From the NCBI GenBank assembly GCA_034509925.1, contig CM067530.1:4604501-4668500 (forward strand): a DNA stretch of 64,000 nucleotides. Reading direction: 5' to 3'. The position numbers and the translations under genes were made by a program. The notes under the pieces are model-generated. The model searched no databases. It was not told the DNA's origin and saw nothing but the letters and a program-made list of their open reading frames with translations. Shown here piece by piece: positions 12,669-25,106 of this stretch. Positions within the stretch are counted from its first letter, which is position 1, and the number at the start of each line of letters is the position of its first letter. Source of the stretch: Hirudinaria manillensis. Its lineage: Eukaryota > Annelida > Clitellata > Hirudinida > Hirudinidae.

Positions 12669-13773
12669 TTCCAACAAAATATCTGTAATGCGTTCACCAA
12701 ACCATTGTTTCAAAATTTTGAAAAAATATTCCGGTATTTATACCCGTTATTACCTTATTTATTAATTAAAAATAAAATCTCCAGTCTAAAATGTTTATAG
12801 GAAGCTTGATATGTTTTGAAATTAATGTACATAGTGTAAGCTACCCATTAGAAAATGAATCTAAACACTATTGCTACAAAAGTCGTCGGATCACTAATAA
12901 CTTGTGCACTCACGCATAGTCGACATCAGCTCGCCAACGATCAAACTTTCGAACAAAAGTAAAAAGTGGAATTAAATATCACAATTAATTTTTGAATTAT
13001 ATTTTTGTTGGAAAATAAAATGTTACTTTATGACCTGAATGAAATATATAGTAAGCACAAGTCACTAAGTGTATGAATAAATTTCAGAAACTTGAATGTG
13101 TTAGCAATCGAATTTGAACAAAATCTCTGTATTTTGTAAAAAAATTGAGACAGGTCAACCCCCTTGAGCCGCTGCTATGTTAATATTTGTCAATCATGCA
13201 ATAAAATTTTTAACCTGCTTGTTCGACTTCCAGATATGTATTTCTGGACCGAATTCCTTAAAATAATCGCAACTTCATTCGTTTGAATTACTAGGTGTTT
13301 GTAATAATTTTGCTATTTTTATGGTTTGTTTTAAATTAGTGTAGTTTTTGGTACTGCTCGTATAATTGATAAGTTAATAATTGATATAATTTAAGCCGAT
13401 GATCGATTCCTCGAAATTTCCAATCGTCTTAAAATAATGGCGATGGTTTCATCTTTCCATCCTTCATGGCTTCACTACCGGAATACTCGGACATATGGAT
13501 TTGTGCTACCGCTGATATTGTTAGCGTCGTGTTATTCTTTTTACAAATTCATGAGTTCCTCTTGACGTGTTTGAGAACAAAACGTTTGATTTGCGTTTTA
13601 TTTGAGAAATACATTCTCCTTAAATCCTAAGACTAACGATTACTAGTAGAAATCAGAACTGTTGCACACAATTGCATATGCATCAAAAACCCTTGAATTG
13701 TCTGGCTATTACGACGATTCATTTATTTTGTATTACGACACGCAATAATTTCTAAAACAATATTAATCCTTGG
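12669..13773. other. Region upstream of CHID1, no gene recognised
   Basis: AT-rich and holds the CHID1 5' UTR and promoter. I see no coding exon or repeat that I can support. Confidence 0.45.
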
Positions 13774-13867
13774 ATGCCCAAGGTATATTTGTACCCCAAC
13801 ATTTGTCCTTTTTTTAAATCCTGGAAACCTGGACGGATACTTGAACTGCATAGAAAGGAAACGTCAA

Positions 13868-14077
13868 CCGGATACTTAAACCGGATGCAGAACCGAACAC
13901 TAAAACCGAATGAAGAACCGGACGTAGTTCCGTCAAATAAATTTCAGAGGATCATGTGTTTCGTGATAATTGAACTGGATACCTAAGCAGGATAGGTACC
14001 GGATACTTAAACGAGATGTAGATCAGGACACTAAAACCGTAGAACCTGTTGTAGTAGTTCCGGTAAATAAATTTCAG
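13868..14077 (+). repeat. Two-copy imperfect direct repeat, period about 131 bp
   Basis: Units at 13868-13947 and 13999-14077 both begin CCGGATACTTAAA and end near CAAATAAATTTCAG or TAAATAAATTTCAG, with an ACACTAAAACCG core. Smaller CCGGA motifs recur inside each unit. Short open frames here translate the repeat and are unlikely to be genes. The repeat lies just outside the 3' tail of R2-like element A. Confidence 0.6.
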
Positions 14078-14267
14078 GAAAAAAAATTATGTACAAAGGC
14101 ACAGTTGCATATTTATTTATTGTATATAATATTATTAAAGTTATTATTTTAATCGTAATAATTTGTTATTATTACCATTATTATTATTTTTTTTCAAAAT
14201 TTTATTCAGCCCGGATTACGTCCGTAAAACCAACACGCAAATCGGAGAACCTCATCACTGTCTTTGG

Positions 14268-14301
14268 AGTCCTCAGACAGGCCCGGGAAAACCCATGGAC
14301 T
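14268..14301 (-). ncRNA. 3' UTR hairpin of R2-like copy A
   Basis: Inverted repeat AGTCC..GGACT enclosing an inner GGG-AAAA-CCC stem, upstream of the AAT-rich tail. Equivalent hairpins occur in copies C, D, E and J with different but still paired stems. Inferred to be part of the 3' UTR structure that R2-type reverse transcriptases bind. Confidence 0.5.
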
Positions 14302-16981
14302 GTATTAACAGTAGCCTATAATGTTATAAATTAGACAAAGTACAGTCAAATAAATGTTCTTCTCGGCCTTCTTCTTTTCCTTGTTTTCCAAGCGTTTGCT
14401 CTGAATGTTCTCCATATTGTATGGGTTTCTGTCAGAGTCTTTATTGATGTCCACGTCAGGAATCGCTTAGACACGCCCAGCTTCTTCCACGAGGTCCAAG
14501 TTTCCATGGCGATTGCTCCTCTCCAGTTGATAATGTAGGCTGTGGCAATCGCCTCCATTTTGCCATTGCTCTGCTTTGGGCTGTTTGCCTTCATCCAGCG
14601 ATGAATGTCCGTGGTGTTGTATTTGTTTGCTTGCTTTGGTGGACTCTGTCTAGGTCCACGTTATCGGACACCACGGCCACGTCACAAATTATGTAACGTT
14701 CATCGCTCCATGCACAAAGATTGGGGATAAGGTCCCGCGGACGGTTGGAATATGAGGCTCTCTTGTTGTCGAGTACTCCATCTGTGTCAGTGCCGTCTCA
14801 AGCATCTTCGCTATGCAGTCGTGCCTTGCATGGCGGGGCCCGTCGGTACTTGGACACTTTTGGACAACATTTATCACAACATCACTTTTTCTGGAAGCCC
14901 GCAATCTGTTGAAAAGTGTTGCCGAGCGGACTTTGACACAGATTATGTATTGGGTGGATGACATTCTGTTGATGCCATCCACCAGCCATTCACTTGGGGC
15001 TATTGCTTCCGGAAATCGCATCAGCCTGTATCCGTCGACCGTTTTATAAAGTTCCCTCGCGGTTGATAGTCCACGAGGAACGTTCGGCTAGTCTTTTTCC
15101 TTTGGCCTCGCAAATCTTTTGACTTCGCTGGCGATCATTGCGTTTTCGCGCAATGCATCCATCAGGAAGTTGTCGTTGCTTTCTCTGGCCTGTTGTAGAA
15201 CTTTTGTCATTCTATGGATTCTAATTTCCGGAATCCATCCTCCCGTTTTGATCGGGGCATGAAAGAATGCATTTGGGGTATCTCTTGGCAGCCGGAGCCA
15301 TTTTCGAACAGACCTCCTTATTGCGACATCAGCAGAATTCAAAGACTTGAGGCTGATCGCTTCGAAGGTGAGGAAGTGAACTAGGGAGAAGATGAGTCCT
15401 TAGGACATACACTCTCTGGCATGGCACGAGCGGAGCCCGCGAAATTGAGTGAAGGCCTTTTTGAATTTTGTCTGCAAGCGAAGCAAATTGCATTCGAGAT
15501 CCGATTCGAACTCCTAAATACTTATAGGTGTCAACTATGGAGAGTGCCCTGTGTTATATCCGTGGTAATGCTTAATTAAGAGATAAGTTGGTGTATTAAG
15601 TGTGTCCCTTTTATTTCCAAAATAAGTATCACAAGCTCTAGTAATATTCATAAAAAAGACTATGAATATTTTATTACTACTTAATACTAAATATTTTATA
15701 AACAATATAATTCGGCCCATAACACCCTGATATCCTTATTTGATTTGATTTTATTGTTTTCTTGGTATCAGCAATAAAACACAAATAACAATATTAGGAC
15801 CGCGATTATATGATACCAAAGGATGCCCGAAGGGAACAATGTTCCCGCTAGATGAGCAACCTATAACCTTATCTTGCAGTATCAGGTACTCTGGGTTGAC
15901 GATCCATTGTCTTTTACGAGTGATGACCTCAGTTCTCATCGAGGCACACTTGGATGCGTTCATGATGAGTCGAACTTTGGCCATCGACACGCCATTTATC
16001 ACAACATCACTTTCATTCCAACGTCTGTGCTGGACAGTAAAAGAAGGTCGTCTGCAAAAGCAATGTAGTTGCATTTTCTGAGGATTTACCGCCTCCCGTA
16101 ACCCCAATTGATCTGTCAATGTCACTGACAACCACGTCAATGACAGCGTTGAATAACATCGGGGACATGGGGTCGTCTTGCCTTACTCCCCTGCCGACCT
16201 GTATGGATCTGCTGAGCTCCTTTCCCATCCTGATGCGGACCTGAGAATTACTGTACATTTCTGACAAATATCTTGTTAACAGGGGTGGTGCGCCGAATCG
16301 TGAGGCTGCCCTGATGATCGATTCGTGGGAAACGGAATCGAACGCCTTAGACACGTCTACAAATGTCATGTTGAGCTTCTTTCTTTCTTGTCTACTTTGG
16401 GCGACAAGCCAGATGTTGTCGGCCAAACCGTTGCCTGATTGGAACGCCATCTCGTTGATAGTGGCCAATATACGGACATGCGTTTGTTGATCACGATGGA
16501 AGAGGCGACTCATGAGCGGCCTCACAGTGATTGGTCCGAATTCACTTGGATCGGCTGTTCCTCTCACCTTTGGAATAAAGCTGACGACGCCAACTTTGAA
16601 GAGAGATGGTGGCAGGCCCGTCAATAACCAGAGGGACAGCAAAGTCGATTGGTTTGATGTTTTCCAAGTGTTTCCTTTTCACTCCATCCAGACCGGGAGC
16701 ACCGTCCTTAAGAACTCGCAGAGCCATTTTTACTTCAGTGCAGCTGACGGGAGCCTCCAAATCATGACAAATACCGCAAACTGAAAACACCGATCTATCG
16801 TCTTTGATTGACTTTTGGGAAAATATTGGTTCCAAAAACTGGAGCAATTGTTCGTGTGGTATGGGTTTAACTTCCTCGTTATATTCTTCATTCAAAACTG
16901 AACGAGCTCCTGAAGATCTATTCTTCCTGAATAACCCTTGGACCTTTGCTCGTTTCATCTTTCTGTCTTCCCTTCTTATCT

Positions 16982-16987
16982 CCTAGG
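16982..16987. repeat. Left target-site duplication of element B (CCTAGG)
   Basis: CCTAGG here and again at 20753-20758 flanks the HERO-like element. Removing one copy and the element rejoins the reading frame of R2-like copy A, apart from a stop, supporting a 6-bp duplication. The site is followed by a run of 15 G (two of them part of CCTAGG). Confidence 0.65.
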
Positions 16988-17086
16988 GGGGGGGGGGGGG
17001 AGAATGACGAGTCCATCAATGTTACAACGGTTACCGACACGGCTAGTCAACGGACTTTGATTTTGGAAACTGCCTCGGACAACGGC

Positions 17087-20000
17087 ATGCCAGGATTCAA
17101 GTGTACTTGCGGGAGATCCTTTAAGGCAGAGAAAGGACTCAAGATCCATCGTAGCAAAAAGGGCTGTGGACTGAAACAGCGTGCTGTCTCGGATTTGCAG
17201 ACAGGTGAAACGTCGAATAGCACCGGGCCGGAGGATAACCACAGTCCTGAGTGCATTTCCGTTCCAGTCCCACAGTGGAGCCCTCCAAAGCAAAGGATCA
17301 AGTTCCCTTCCAGCAGGGAGAAAAAAGCCTGGCAAGAACTCGACAATTCCCTTGGACAGGAACTAAGGAAGAAGATGCGGAAGGAACCGTCGATCAAGGT
17401 TTTCACAGACTGCATCTACCAGACAGGCCTCGAGAAGTTTGGGCCAAAGTCAAACAAAACTCCGAAAGAGCCAAAACGGTCGAGAAGACGGAGGGAACTC
17501 GCAACGCTGAGGAAAGAGAAGAAGGCGCTCAAGCGACGATGGAGGGAGGCTAACACTGACGAGAGAGATGGCCTTGCGGCTCTGTGGAACGACGTCAAAA
17601 AGCGCACCAGCGATCTACGCCGAGCAGAGAAGCTGAGACTCAAGAAATACGAGAGAAGACGTGCGCGACAGAATTTCTTCAGGGATCCGTACGGTTTCGG
17701 AAAGGCACTGCTGGAGCCCCCCAAATCAGGCGTGCTACAGGTGGAGCAGTCAGAGCTGGAGGAGCACCTGTCCAAGACATATAGCGACATTCTCCGCAAC
17801 GTCCCACTGGCCACGAGAGAGGACATCCCGACAATTCCTCTACCGACCAGCTCCTTTGACCTGGCGGCACCATCCTACGAGGAGATCAAAGGTGTGATCA
17901 AGAAGGCCAGGAACAAATCGGCGCCGGGACCTAATGGAATCCCATACCTCGTCTACAAGAAGTGCCCAAGGATTCTAAAAATTTTGCACGGCCTCATCGA
18001 AGCAGCCTGGAAATCCGGAGGAGTTGATGAGGAGTGGAAACGAGCAGAAGGAGTGTACATACCCAAGGAAAAGGACTCCCAGAACCTGAGCTAGTTCAGG
18101 CCGATCTCGCTGCTCAACGTGGAAGGAAAGGTCTTCTTCACAATCATGGCATCAAGGCTCACCCAGTATGTGATGACCAACCAGTACATAGACACAACAG
18201 TGCAAAAAGGAGGAGTTCCAGGAATTCCGGGATGCATAGAGCACACCACCATGATCTGGGAATCAATCCAGCAAGCAAAAAGGAACCACTTGAACCTGTA
18301 TGTCGTTTGGCTCGACCTTGCCAATGCGTACGGATCAGTACCGCATCAGCTCCTATGGAAGACGTTAGAAGACCATCACGTACCAAGAGCCATAATCTCC
18401 ACAATCCAAGACTACTTCAAGGGGTTTTTCATGAGGTTTTCGACGGCGGTTTATACGACAAGGTGGATTCCGCTCCAGGTCGGAATTGCTATGGGCTGTG
18501 CCATCTCCCCGTGTCTTTTTGTGCTGGCAATGCAGATCTTGTTAAATGCAGCAGGGGCCCAAATCTCCAGGGTACACATCGGCCGAAGTTTCTGTACGTC
18601 CTCAATTAAGGCGTTTATGGATGATACAACCCTGGTCATGAACAGGAAACGGACAGTTCAAGAAAGTCTGGATAAACTGAACAATTTGTTGAATTGGTGC
18701 AGAATGGCCTTCAAGCCCACCAAGTCCATAAGTCTAGCCTTGACCAAAGGGAAAGTCCGCAGCGATATCTTCTTCCAAGTCGCGGGGCAAAGAATTCCAA
18801 CCGTTGAGGAAGAACCTGTTAAAAGCTTGGGCAGAGTTTTTGATCAAACCCTCAGGGACGGAAAGCAGGTGGCCGCGGTTGGGGAAATGCTAAAGGAGAA
18901 TATGGCGGTGATCGACGGTGTGTTGCTTCCCGGAAAATTCAAGGTGTGGTTGGTACAGTTCGTGATCCTCCCAAGATTGTTGTGGCCGCTGACAATCTAC
19001 GAATTCAGCCTGACCTCTGTGGAGGCACTGGAGAGGTGCATCAATCGGTTTACCAGGAAGTGGTTGGGCCTGCCTCCAGGACTTTCCTCAATTGCCCTCT
19101 ACAGCAAAAGTGCCAAACTCAGGCTGCCGTTCAGGTCCGTTGCGGAAGAGTTCAGAGTTAGCAAGATAAGAACACAGCTCATGATAAATAGCTCCATGGA
19201 CGACACAATAAGTGGAACGAGGCCGGCACTCAGATCAGGAAGAAAGTTTAATGCCCAGGAGGAGATCGAAAGGTCGTTGGAAGTGCTGGCCTTCGAAGAG
19301 ATACGCGGTCCCATCCAAAACGACCGACATGGGGTCGGATGGAGTCACTTCGCCAGGTTGTCCCAAGTTAGCGCCGCCCAAAGACATTTTGCTCATCATC
19401 CAAGAGAGAAGGAAAGAGATCGAAAATTCCAGGATCACAAAAGCAGTTCAGCAAGCCCAACAAGGGCAGTGGACAACATGGGATCAAGCTCTGCAGAGAT
19501 CACTCTCATGGAACGACATATGGAGAATGCCGCCGCTCAAATTGGCGTTTGTGATCAGATCCCTCTACGATCAGCTCCCTTCTCGAGACAACCTAAGAAA
19601 ATGGGGTCTGGTGGAAGAGTCAGGATGCAAACTGTGCGGAGAGACCCAGACACTTCGGCACGTCCTATCAGGTTGTAAGTACGCCCTGGCAAAAGGCCGG
19701 TACACCTGGCGCCACAACCAGGTTCTGAAGGTGGTTGTGGAGGCAATCAAGTCCGCCAGTGCAAAGGCAAACGCCCGTGAATCGGTTCCGCAAAAGAGAA
19801 CGTATTTTTTGCGAGAGGGCAGGGCGCAGTACGCCAAAAATAGGTGTCAAACGCCGAGGAAAAACATCCTTGAAAGTGCCAACGACTGGCGGATCGCCGC
19901 CGATATCGAGGGAATGAAAGAATACCCCCAGGCCGAGCGTGAAAGTGGGCGAAGACCAGACGCAGTTATGTCATCGGTCAGGACAGATACCATCGTAATG

Positions 20001-20279
20001 GTAGAGCTGACAGTCCCTTGGGAGGACAGAATGGAGCAGAGCAACGTGCTCAAAGAAGACAAATACTCTGAGCTCTCGATGGACCTGACCGACCGGGGAT
20101 ATAAAGTGTACCTCTTCGCCATAGAGGTGGGTGCACGTGGTTTGGTGGGCAGATCCAGCTACAACTTCCTCAGGGAGATTGGACTGCCCAGCAAGGACAG
20201 GAGTGCCACAATGGAAAAACTGTCGGAGGCGGCCGAAACTGCTTCACAGTGGCTGTGGCAAAAAAGAGACAGCCAATAG
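17087..20279 (+). pseudogene. HERO-like ORF: zinc finger, reverse transcriptase, restriction-like endonuclease
   Basis: The frame is open from the 5' junction. The first plausible ATG is 17087, directly before a Cys/His finger (CTCGRSFKAEKGLKIHR, Cys further on). A basic, Lys/Arg-rich linker follows, then the RT domain: APGPNGIPYLVYKK, VWLDLANAYGSVPH (motif A), FMDD at 18614-18625 (motif C). The C-terminus has CKLCGETQTLRHVLSGC (zinc knuckle) and RPDAVMSSVRTDTIVMVELTVPWED (endonuclease). Two lesions: an in-frame TAG at 18092-18094 just before FRPISLLNVEGK, and a frameshift around 19320-19400 that moves the endonuclease half to another frame, ending at TAG 20277-20279. Otherwise the coding sequence is well kept, suggesting a fairly recent insertion. 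Confidence 0.8.
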
Positions 20280-20355
20280 CGTTGCTCCATAAGGCAACCA
20301 ATAGCGAGGCTGAGAAGTACGACCAGGTAACCTCCCTCAACCAGGTCGGCGAAAG

Positions 20356-20439
20356 CCTTCTGAAAGGTCGGCGCACCGGAGCGAGAACCTTCTGAAAGGT
20401 CGGCGCACCGGAGCGAGAACCTTCTGAAAGGTCGGCGCA
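20356..20439 (+). repeat. 32-bp tandem repeat in the 3' UTR of element B
   Basis: Units starting at 20356, 20388 and 20420, each beginning CCTTCTGAAAGGTCGGCGCA; about 2.6 copies with almost no divergence. GC-rich compared with the surrounding sequence. Probably part of the 3' UTR of the HERO-like element. Confidence 0.8.
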
Positions 20440-20925
20440 GGTATCATACCTCTATAAGACCGAAGCCGGTTGTCAGTTTTCACCGGTACTCGGCGGAGAG
20501 AGGAAAGGTGATTTAGGCTGGAAGGCGAAGACTTAAAGACCCAGCAGGGACACCCGACTGATCATCGGGTGCGGCCCAGCCCCCGAGAGCGTAAGGAGAT
20601 CAGGGCCGAAACGCTTGAAGAAGGGGCCACTCCTCTGAGGATTCCCTGCTGGCGCTCCAACAAAGGAGTTTCTTGCATCCTTCTTGGATGGTCGGATCTT
20701 CGTTGTCCGAAATGGTCTGGTCTGATTTCCGCTTTACTTTGGTCAGATGCAACCTAGGAAGTAGTCTCGACCTTCAGAGGCCGATTTTCATATCTGTCAG
20801 CTCCCTTCTTTCCACTATGCACTTTTAAACTCTCCATCCACTGTATGTATTCCTTGTCTATCAAACGGCGCTTTGAGTCGATGTCAGCAACTTGATTTCT
20901 CAACAGTTCGGAAAGTTCCTCGCCT

Positions 20926-21203
20926 TATTTTTTTAATGGCTGCAACACCATTTATTTTCCCGACCAGAACAATCAATGTGATACAAATAATCACGACAAT
21001 CAAGCAAATAAAAAAAAACCCCTCGTAGATTTTTAAAGTCCCCCGCCTGACTCGGGATCTTCACGGGACTGATAAATTATATCTTAATTAACAAACTGTA
21101 TATAAACTGTACATAAACGCTTGCCCCACGTCAAACCGAAAAACAAATCAGATCAGATGTTCATATCAAACACAAAAACCGAGTGTTTTCGACGGTTCAA
21201 ATA
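20926..21203 (-). mobile_element. R2-like copy J, 3' UTR-only fragment
   Basis: A short segment between copy A and the tail of copy C. It has no coding sequence but contains the shared 3' UTR hairpin (21037-21070, AGTCCC..GGGACT) and ends toward copy A in an A-rich tail (about 20926-20940). I read it as an extremely 5'-truncated insertion of the same family, in the same orientation. Confidence 0.5.
21037..21070 (-). ncRNA. 3' UTR hairpin of R2-like copy J
   Basis: Six-pair outer stem AGTCCC..GGGACT with a GGGATC segment inside, similar to the GAGATC of copies D and E. Confidence 0.45.
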
Positions 21204-21342
21204 AAATTATTATTATTATTATTATTTTTTATTTTTTTTAATATTTTTTTTTTTTTCCTTTATTAGCCCAGCCTAAAACTCATACAAAGCAATCAATTCA
21301 TACAATTCATAATCCGATTCGATAATTTTAGGTCCGCCAATG

Positions 21343-21365
21343 GGTCTGGGAAATCCCGTCAGACC
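21343..21365 (-). ncRNA. 3' UTR hairpin of R2-like copy C
   Basis: Stem GGTCTG..CAGACC around an inner GGG-AAAT-CCC stem. Same position relative to the tail as in the other copies. Confidence 0.5.
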
Positions 21366-21425
21366 ATTCAAAAAAAAGAACTTTCAAGTCGATCTTACGA
21401 GTCATTGTACATTCACAAATGTCAT

Positions 21426-24400
21426 TCAATTCAACTTCTTTTTTCTTCTTCTCCAGGCGTTATTTTTATAAGTTCGCCAAATCTTATGGGTCTCCTGCAA
21501 CGTTTTGATGGAGGTCCACATGAGGAACCTCCTCGAGACCCCAAATCTTCTCCAAACCCTCCAAGACTCTTCTGCTATTGCTCCTCTCCAGTTCAAGACC
21601 AGGGCGGTGATGGTACCTTTCTGACTCCGTTGTTCTGGCATCGGATTATTTTCCTTCATCCATTGGTGGATTCCCGGAAGGTCATACTTTGCGACTTTTG
21701 AAGCATGTATTTTATTCAAGTCGGCAATATCCGATGCCACTGCCAGGGCACACGACATATGTGGAGCCTTTCCATGCTCACAAATCAGGAATTTTTGTTC
21801 CTTCTATCGTCGGGATTCTGGGTTCGATGCTGGTAGTAAACCCCATCTTCTCAAGTTTGCTTCCTAACATAGCCAAAATGGAGTTGTGTCTAACATGTCT
21901 GGGACCATCGGTAACATGGCACCGCTGTATAATATGGCCCAGCGACTCCTCAGTCCGGCATCCAGCAGTGCAGAGAGTGCTCAAATACATCTTGTATCTC
22001 GATTCCCGCAATCTGTTGTGTAGGACCGCGGCTCTAACCTTCACGCAGTTGATCCATTGATCTGACGTCATTCTGCTAATTCCATCGATTAGCCATTCTC
22101 TTGGACCAATGGCGTTTGAAAATGATTGCAGTCCATATCCGTCAACTGTTTTGTACAGTTGTTTGGCCGTTCTGATTCCCATTGTTTTGGCGTCTGTACA
22201 ATTCTGTGGGAGACCAAACTTCCTGACTTCTCCCATCACTGTCGTTCCGCCCCCGAGGATGTCCAGCATGAATTGGTCTCTATTCGCTTTGGCTTCTTTT
22301 AAGACCTGCGTCATGCGACGAATTCTTATATTTGGAATCCATTTCCGAAGTTGAAGGATTCCGAGACCTCCTAGTCGGACTGGGGCATACAGGAATGCAT
22401 TGGGGGCGTCCTTCGGCAATTTCAACCAATGTCGAACTGTTCGTCTAATGGTGACGTCTGCGGCATTCAAAGACTTGAGGCTTATTTTTTCGAAGCTGAG
22501 ATGGTGTACAAGGCCAGGCATGAGATGAGTTCTGAGAATGTAGAGCCGCTGATGTGGTTCCAAAGGGGCGCGCGAAATGGAGTGTAGGTCTTTTTGAATT
22601 TTTTCTGCTATTGATTCATATTTTAATCATGCCCCAATCTCAATACCAAGATATTTGTAGGTTTCAATGATATTTAGTGCAGTGATTTTCGTGTGTTGCA
22701 CTTCAAGGTATGGTTCCGGATTAACAATCCACGATCTTTTTGCGATGTTTATCTCGGTGCGGAGAGATGCGCACTTGATTGGATTCATCGCTAATCCCAC
22801 CTTTAACATTCCTCCTTCAAGTTGTTGAAGCATCATCTGCATTCCAACGTCTGTTGTAGACATCAGCAAGAGGTCGTCAGCAAAGGCAACGTAGTTGCAT
22901 TTTATTTTGGACTCAGCGTCTCCTGTTACGCCGATTGACTTGTCCACTTCGTTAAGGACCATGTCAATAACGGCATTGAAAAGCATAGGAGACATTGGAT
23001 CTCCTTGCTTGACGCCTCTGCCCACTTGAATGCGATTACTAATTCCGTCTGTACTCTTGATTTGAACCCAACTATTTCTGTACAGTTCTGTCAAGTAATT
23101 GATAAACAATGGAGGCGCCCCGAGTCGAGAAGCAGCTCTCATGATTGATTGATGAGAAACTGAATCAAACGCTTTGGATACGTCTACGAAAGTCAAATTT
23201 AATTTTTTCAGTTCCTGCTTCTTTTTCTTGATGAGTGACTTCACCAACCATATATTATCGGCCAGACCATCTCCTTGACGAAACGCTTTTTGGCGCGGAG
23301 ACAACGGCAAGAAGGAGATCATCCGTCTGTTGAGGATCCTATGAAACAGTCGACCAATGATTGGGCTCACTGTGATGGGTCTGAACTCGCTTGGGTTGGT
23401 GGCTCCACTTATTTTTGGAATGCATGTGACGATCCCAATTTTGAATGAAGACGGGGACAAACCAGTTAACAGCCACATGTGACATGTGAACTGCAAAGTC
23501 AATGTTCTTGATCCCTTCTATGTGCTCTTTCTTTAATTTGTCGTGTCCTGGCGCAGCATCTCGGAGACCTCTAATAGCAGAATTCACCTCATCGCTGGTG
23601 ACTGGCAATTCTAAATCATACAGAGTTCCGCCAACAACTGTCACTGGTCTATCGTCTTCAACTGACTTTTTTGAGAAGACCTGCTCCCAATAATCGATCA
23701 ATTCTTTTCCTGGAGTTGCCTTTGACTTTTCTTTGAATTCCTCTGCCAACACAGCCCGTGCCCCTACTGCTGGATTTTTCCTGAACAAATCTTGAATTAC
23801 TTTCCTTTCAATGGTTCTCAGTTCTTTTTTGCTGAGCCTAGTCTTTGCTTTCACGAACATTCGACCTTTGGCATTGTTTGGTTTTGTACTTTTCTTTTGT
23901 GTTGGTCGTTTCGAAGTCTTTTGGATGAATCGTTTACCGGTTATTGAAGGGAGAAGATTTTCTGTCCACTTGCTATATTCTTTGTCAATTAGCTCCTGCT
24001 GTGTGGTCTTGTCTGTTGAATTGCGGAGCAGCAAGGACAGTTCTTCGCTAGAAAGATGGATGCATTCATAGCGATTCAGAATGAATTGTTGTAATTTGAT
24101 CTCACTGTTTACCATGTCTTCCGCTGGATCGAAGGAACAAGGAGCTCTTATTTCTTTTGTTTTTGAAGTTATTTCTTGCATCACGATGTCATTAAGAAAT
24201 TGGCGATAACTGGGTTTATTTCTGATTTTCCGAATTGATTTAATTTAAAATTGAGGCACGATTCTGTTTATGGCCAGATTGATTCTTTTCTTTACTAACG
24301 AGTTCAAACTCAACTCTGCTCTGGCAATGCTTTCCAATCGCTCATCATCATCGTTTACGGAAGGAATGGCTGGACAATCTCGTTCGTTGTTTTCCTCACT

Positions 24401-24844
24401 TGATTCCGTAACCTCTCTGTTGTTCGTATCACCAGACTGAGCCCTCAAAATCTTTCGGTAAGACGATTGGCGTCTATGGCTCCTGATGGCTGCTAAGGAT
24501 CGATGTTGAAATCTTTTTTGGGCTTCAATATTTACATTCTTGTAACCTTCCTGCTTTAATTCAACTTCAATTTTTGCAAGCATATGAGATTCTTCTTCCG
24601 ACCAGCGACACTTGGAGTAGCTTTTTCCGGCCCTGTCTCTGTGATATTCAACTGGATGGGCATGGTTTTGACGAATTTTTAGCTCTCGCTCTGTTTTGAA
24701 TTCGGAGCCGCAGAATTTGCACTTTCTTGGCGGACATTCTTGTTGTGCGCTCTCAATGTTCGAACAATGGAGACTGTCGTCGTACACATTTCTCGAACGT
24801 AACGTTCTAACTAACAATTTTTCTCTGGACTGAATGTCTTCCAT
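21426..24844 (-). pseudogene. R2-like ORF: zinc finger, Myb-like, RT, restriction-like endonuclease
   Basis: Read from ATG 24844 downward. First a C2H2-type finger (CKFCGSEFKTERELK, about 24725), then a Myb-like helix set (WSEEESHMLAKIEVEL), both used by R2 proteins to bind target DNA. The RT core follows: FVDVSKAFDSVSHQS, RGVKQGDPMSPMLFNAVID, VAFADDLLLMS near 22880. The C-terminus has the CCHC knuckle (CTAGCRTEESLGHIIQRC) and endonuclease segment (IPDL..ASDIADLNKIHASKVAKYD), ending NAWRRRKKKLN. Lesions: TAA at 24245-24247, a frameshift near 23480 that looks like a 7-bp tandem duplication (TCACATG twice), a stop at 22627-22629, a TGA at 21778-21780 where copy D has a Cys codon, and a frameshift just after. 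Inactive but recently decayed. Confidence 0.8.
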
Positions 24845-25106
24845 ATTTCAACCAAAACCAACAAATTGAACAAACTAACTTGAAAGCCTTTGCAAACTGT
24901 GAAGCCCTATCAACTAAATGACTAGACAATCAACGAAACTGTTGTTTCTAATTCACAGCTTTATTTTCCCCTTTTTTCCAGAAATTATGATCACCAACCA
25001 CGAAAAGATTGGTAGGGGACACAAATTGACCAGATTTCGAAGCAAAAAATCGTTACGTTAAGCAAAAGCAGTAATTTGTAACGAGCAAACGAAATTTCGT
25101 CCGTAC

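Larger units (their letters stand above)
16988..20752 (+). mobile_element. HERO-like non-LTR retrotransposon (element B), near full length
   Basis: A plus-strand element inserted into R2-like copy A at CCTAGG. The 5' junction is a G-run (16986-17000). It carries one long coding region (next feature), then a 3' UTR of about 470 nt with 32-bp tandem repeats and a CCCGA..TCGGG hairpin near 20552-20567. There is no poly-A tail. Architecture (N-terminal zinc finger, RT, C-terminal CCHC plus restriction-like endonuclease with RPD..VELTVPWED) fits the R2/HERO group of non-LTR elements; the exact clade is uncertain. Minus-strand fragments of the same family occur at 39.7-45.3 kb. Confidence 0.8.
14140..20925 (-). 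mobile_element. R2-like non-LTR retrotransposon copy A (split by element B)
   Basis: A minus-strand R2-like element, 5' truncated. Its upstream part is at 20759-20925 (peptide GEELSELLRNQ..RRLIDKEYIQW, matching copies C and D). The frame resumes at 16981 and runs down to 14345. Seen are the RT core (FVDVSKAFDSVSH at about 16340-16378, GVRQDDPMSPMLFNAVID), part of the RT-to-endonuclease linker, and the C-terminal block INWRGAIAMETW at 14520-14550. Several frameshifts and stops and a large internal deletion make it dead. The 3' UTR has the shared hairpin at 14268-14301, then an A-rich and AAT-rich tail. The HERO-like element B separates its two parts, so A is older than B. Confidence 0.8.

Noticed and set aside
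13774-14334. Three short overlapping plus-strand frames
   Set aside because: They translate the 131-bp repeat, simple sequence and the R2-like tail.
16946-17086. Open frame upstream of the HERO-like ATG
   Set aside because: It runs through the G-run into R2-like copy A, so the first part is another element read in the wrong sense.
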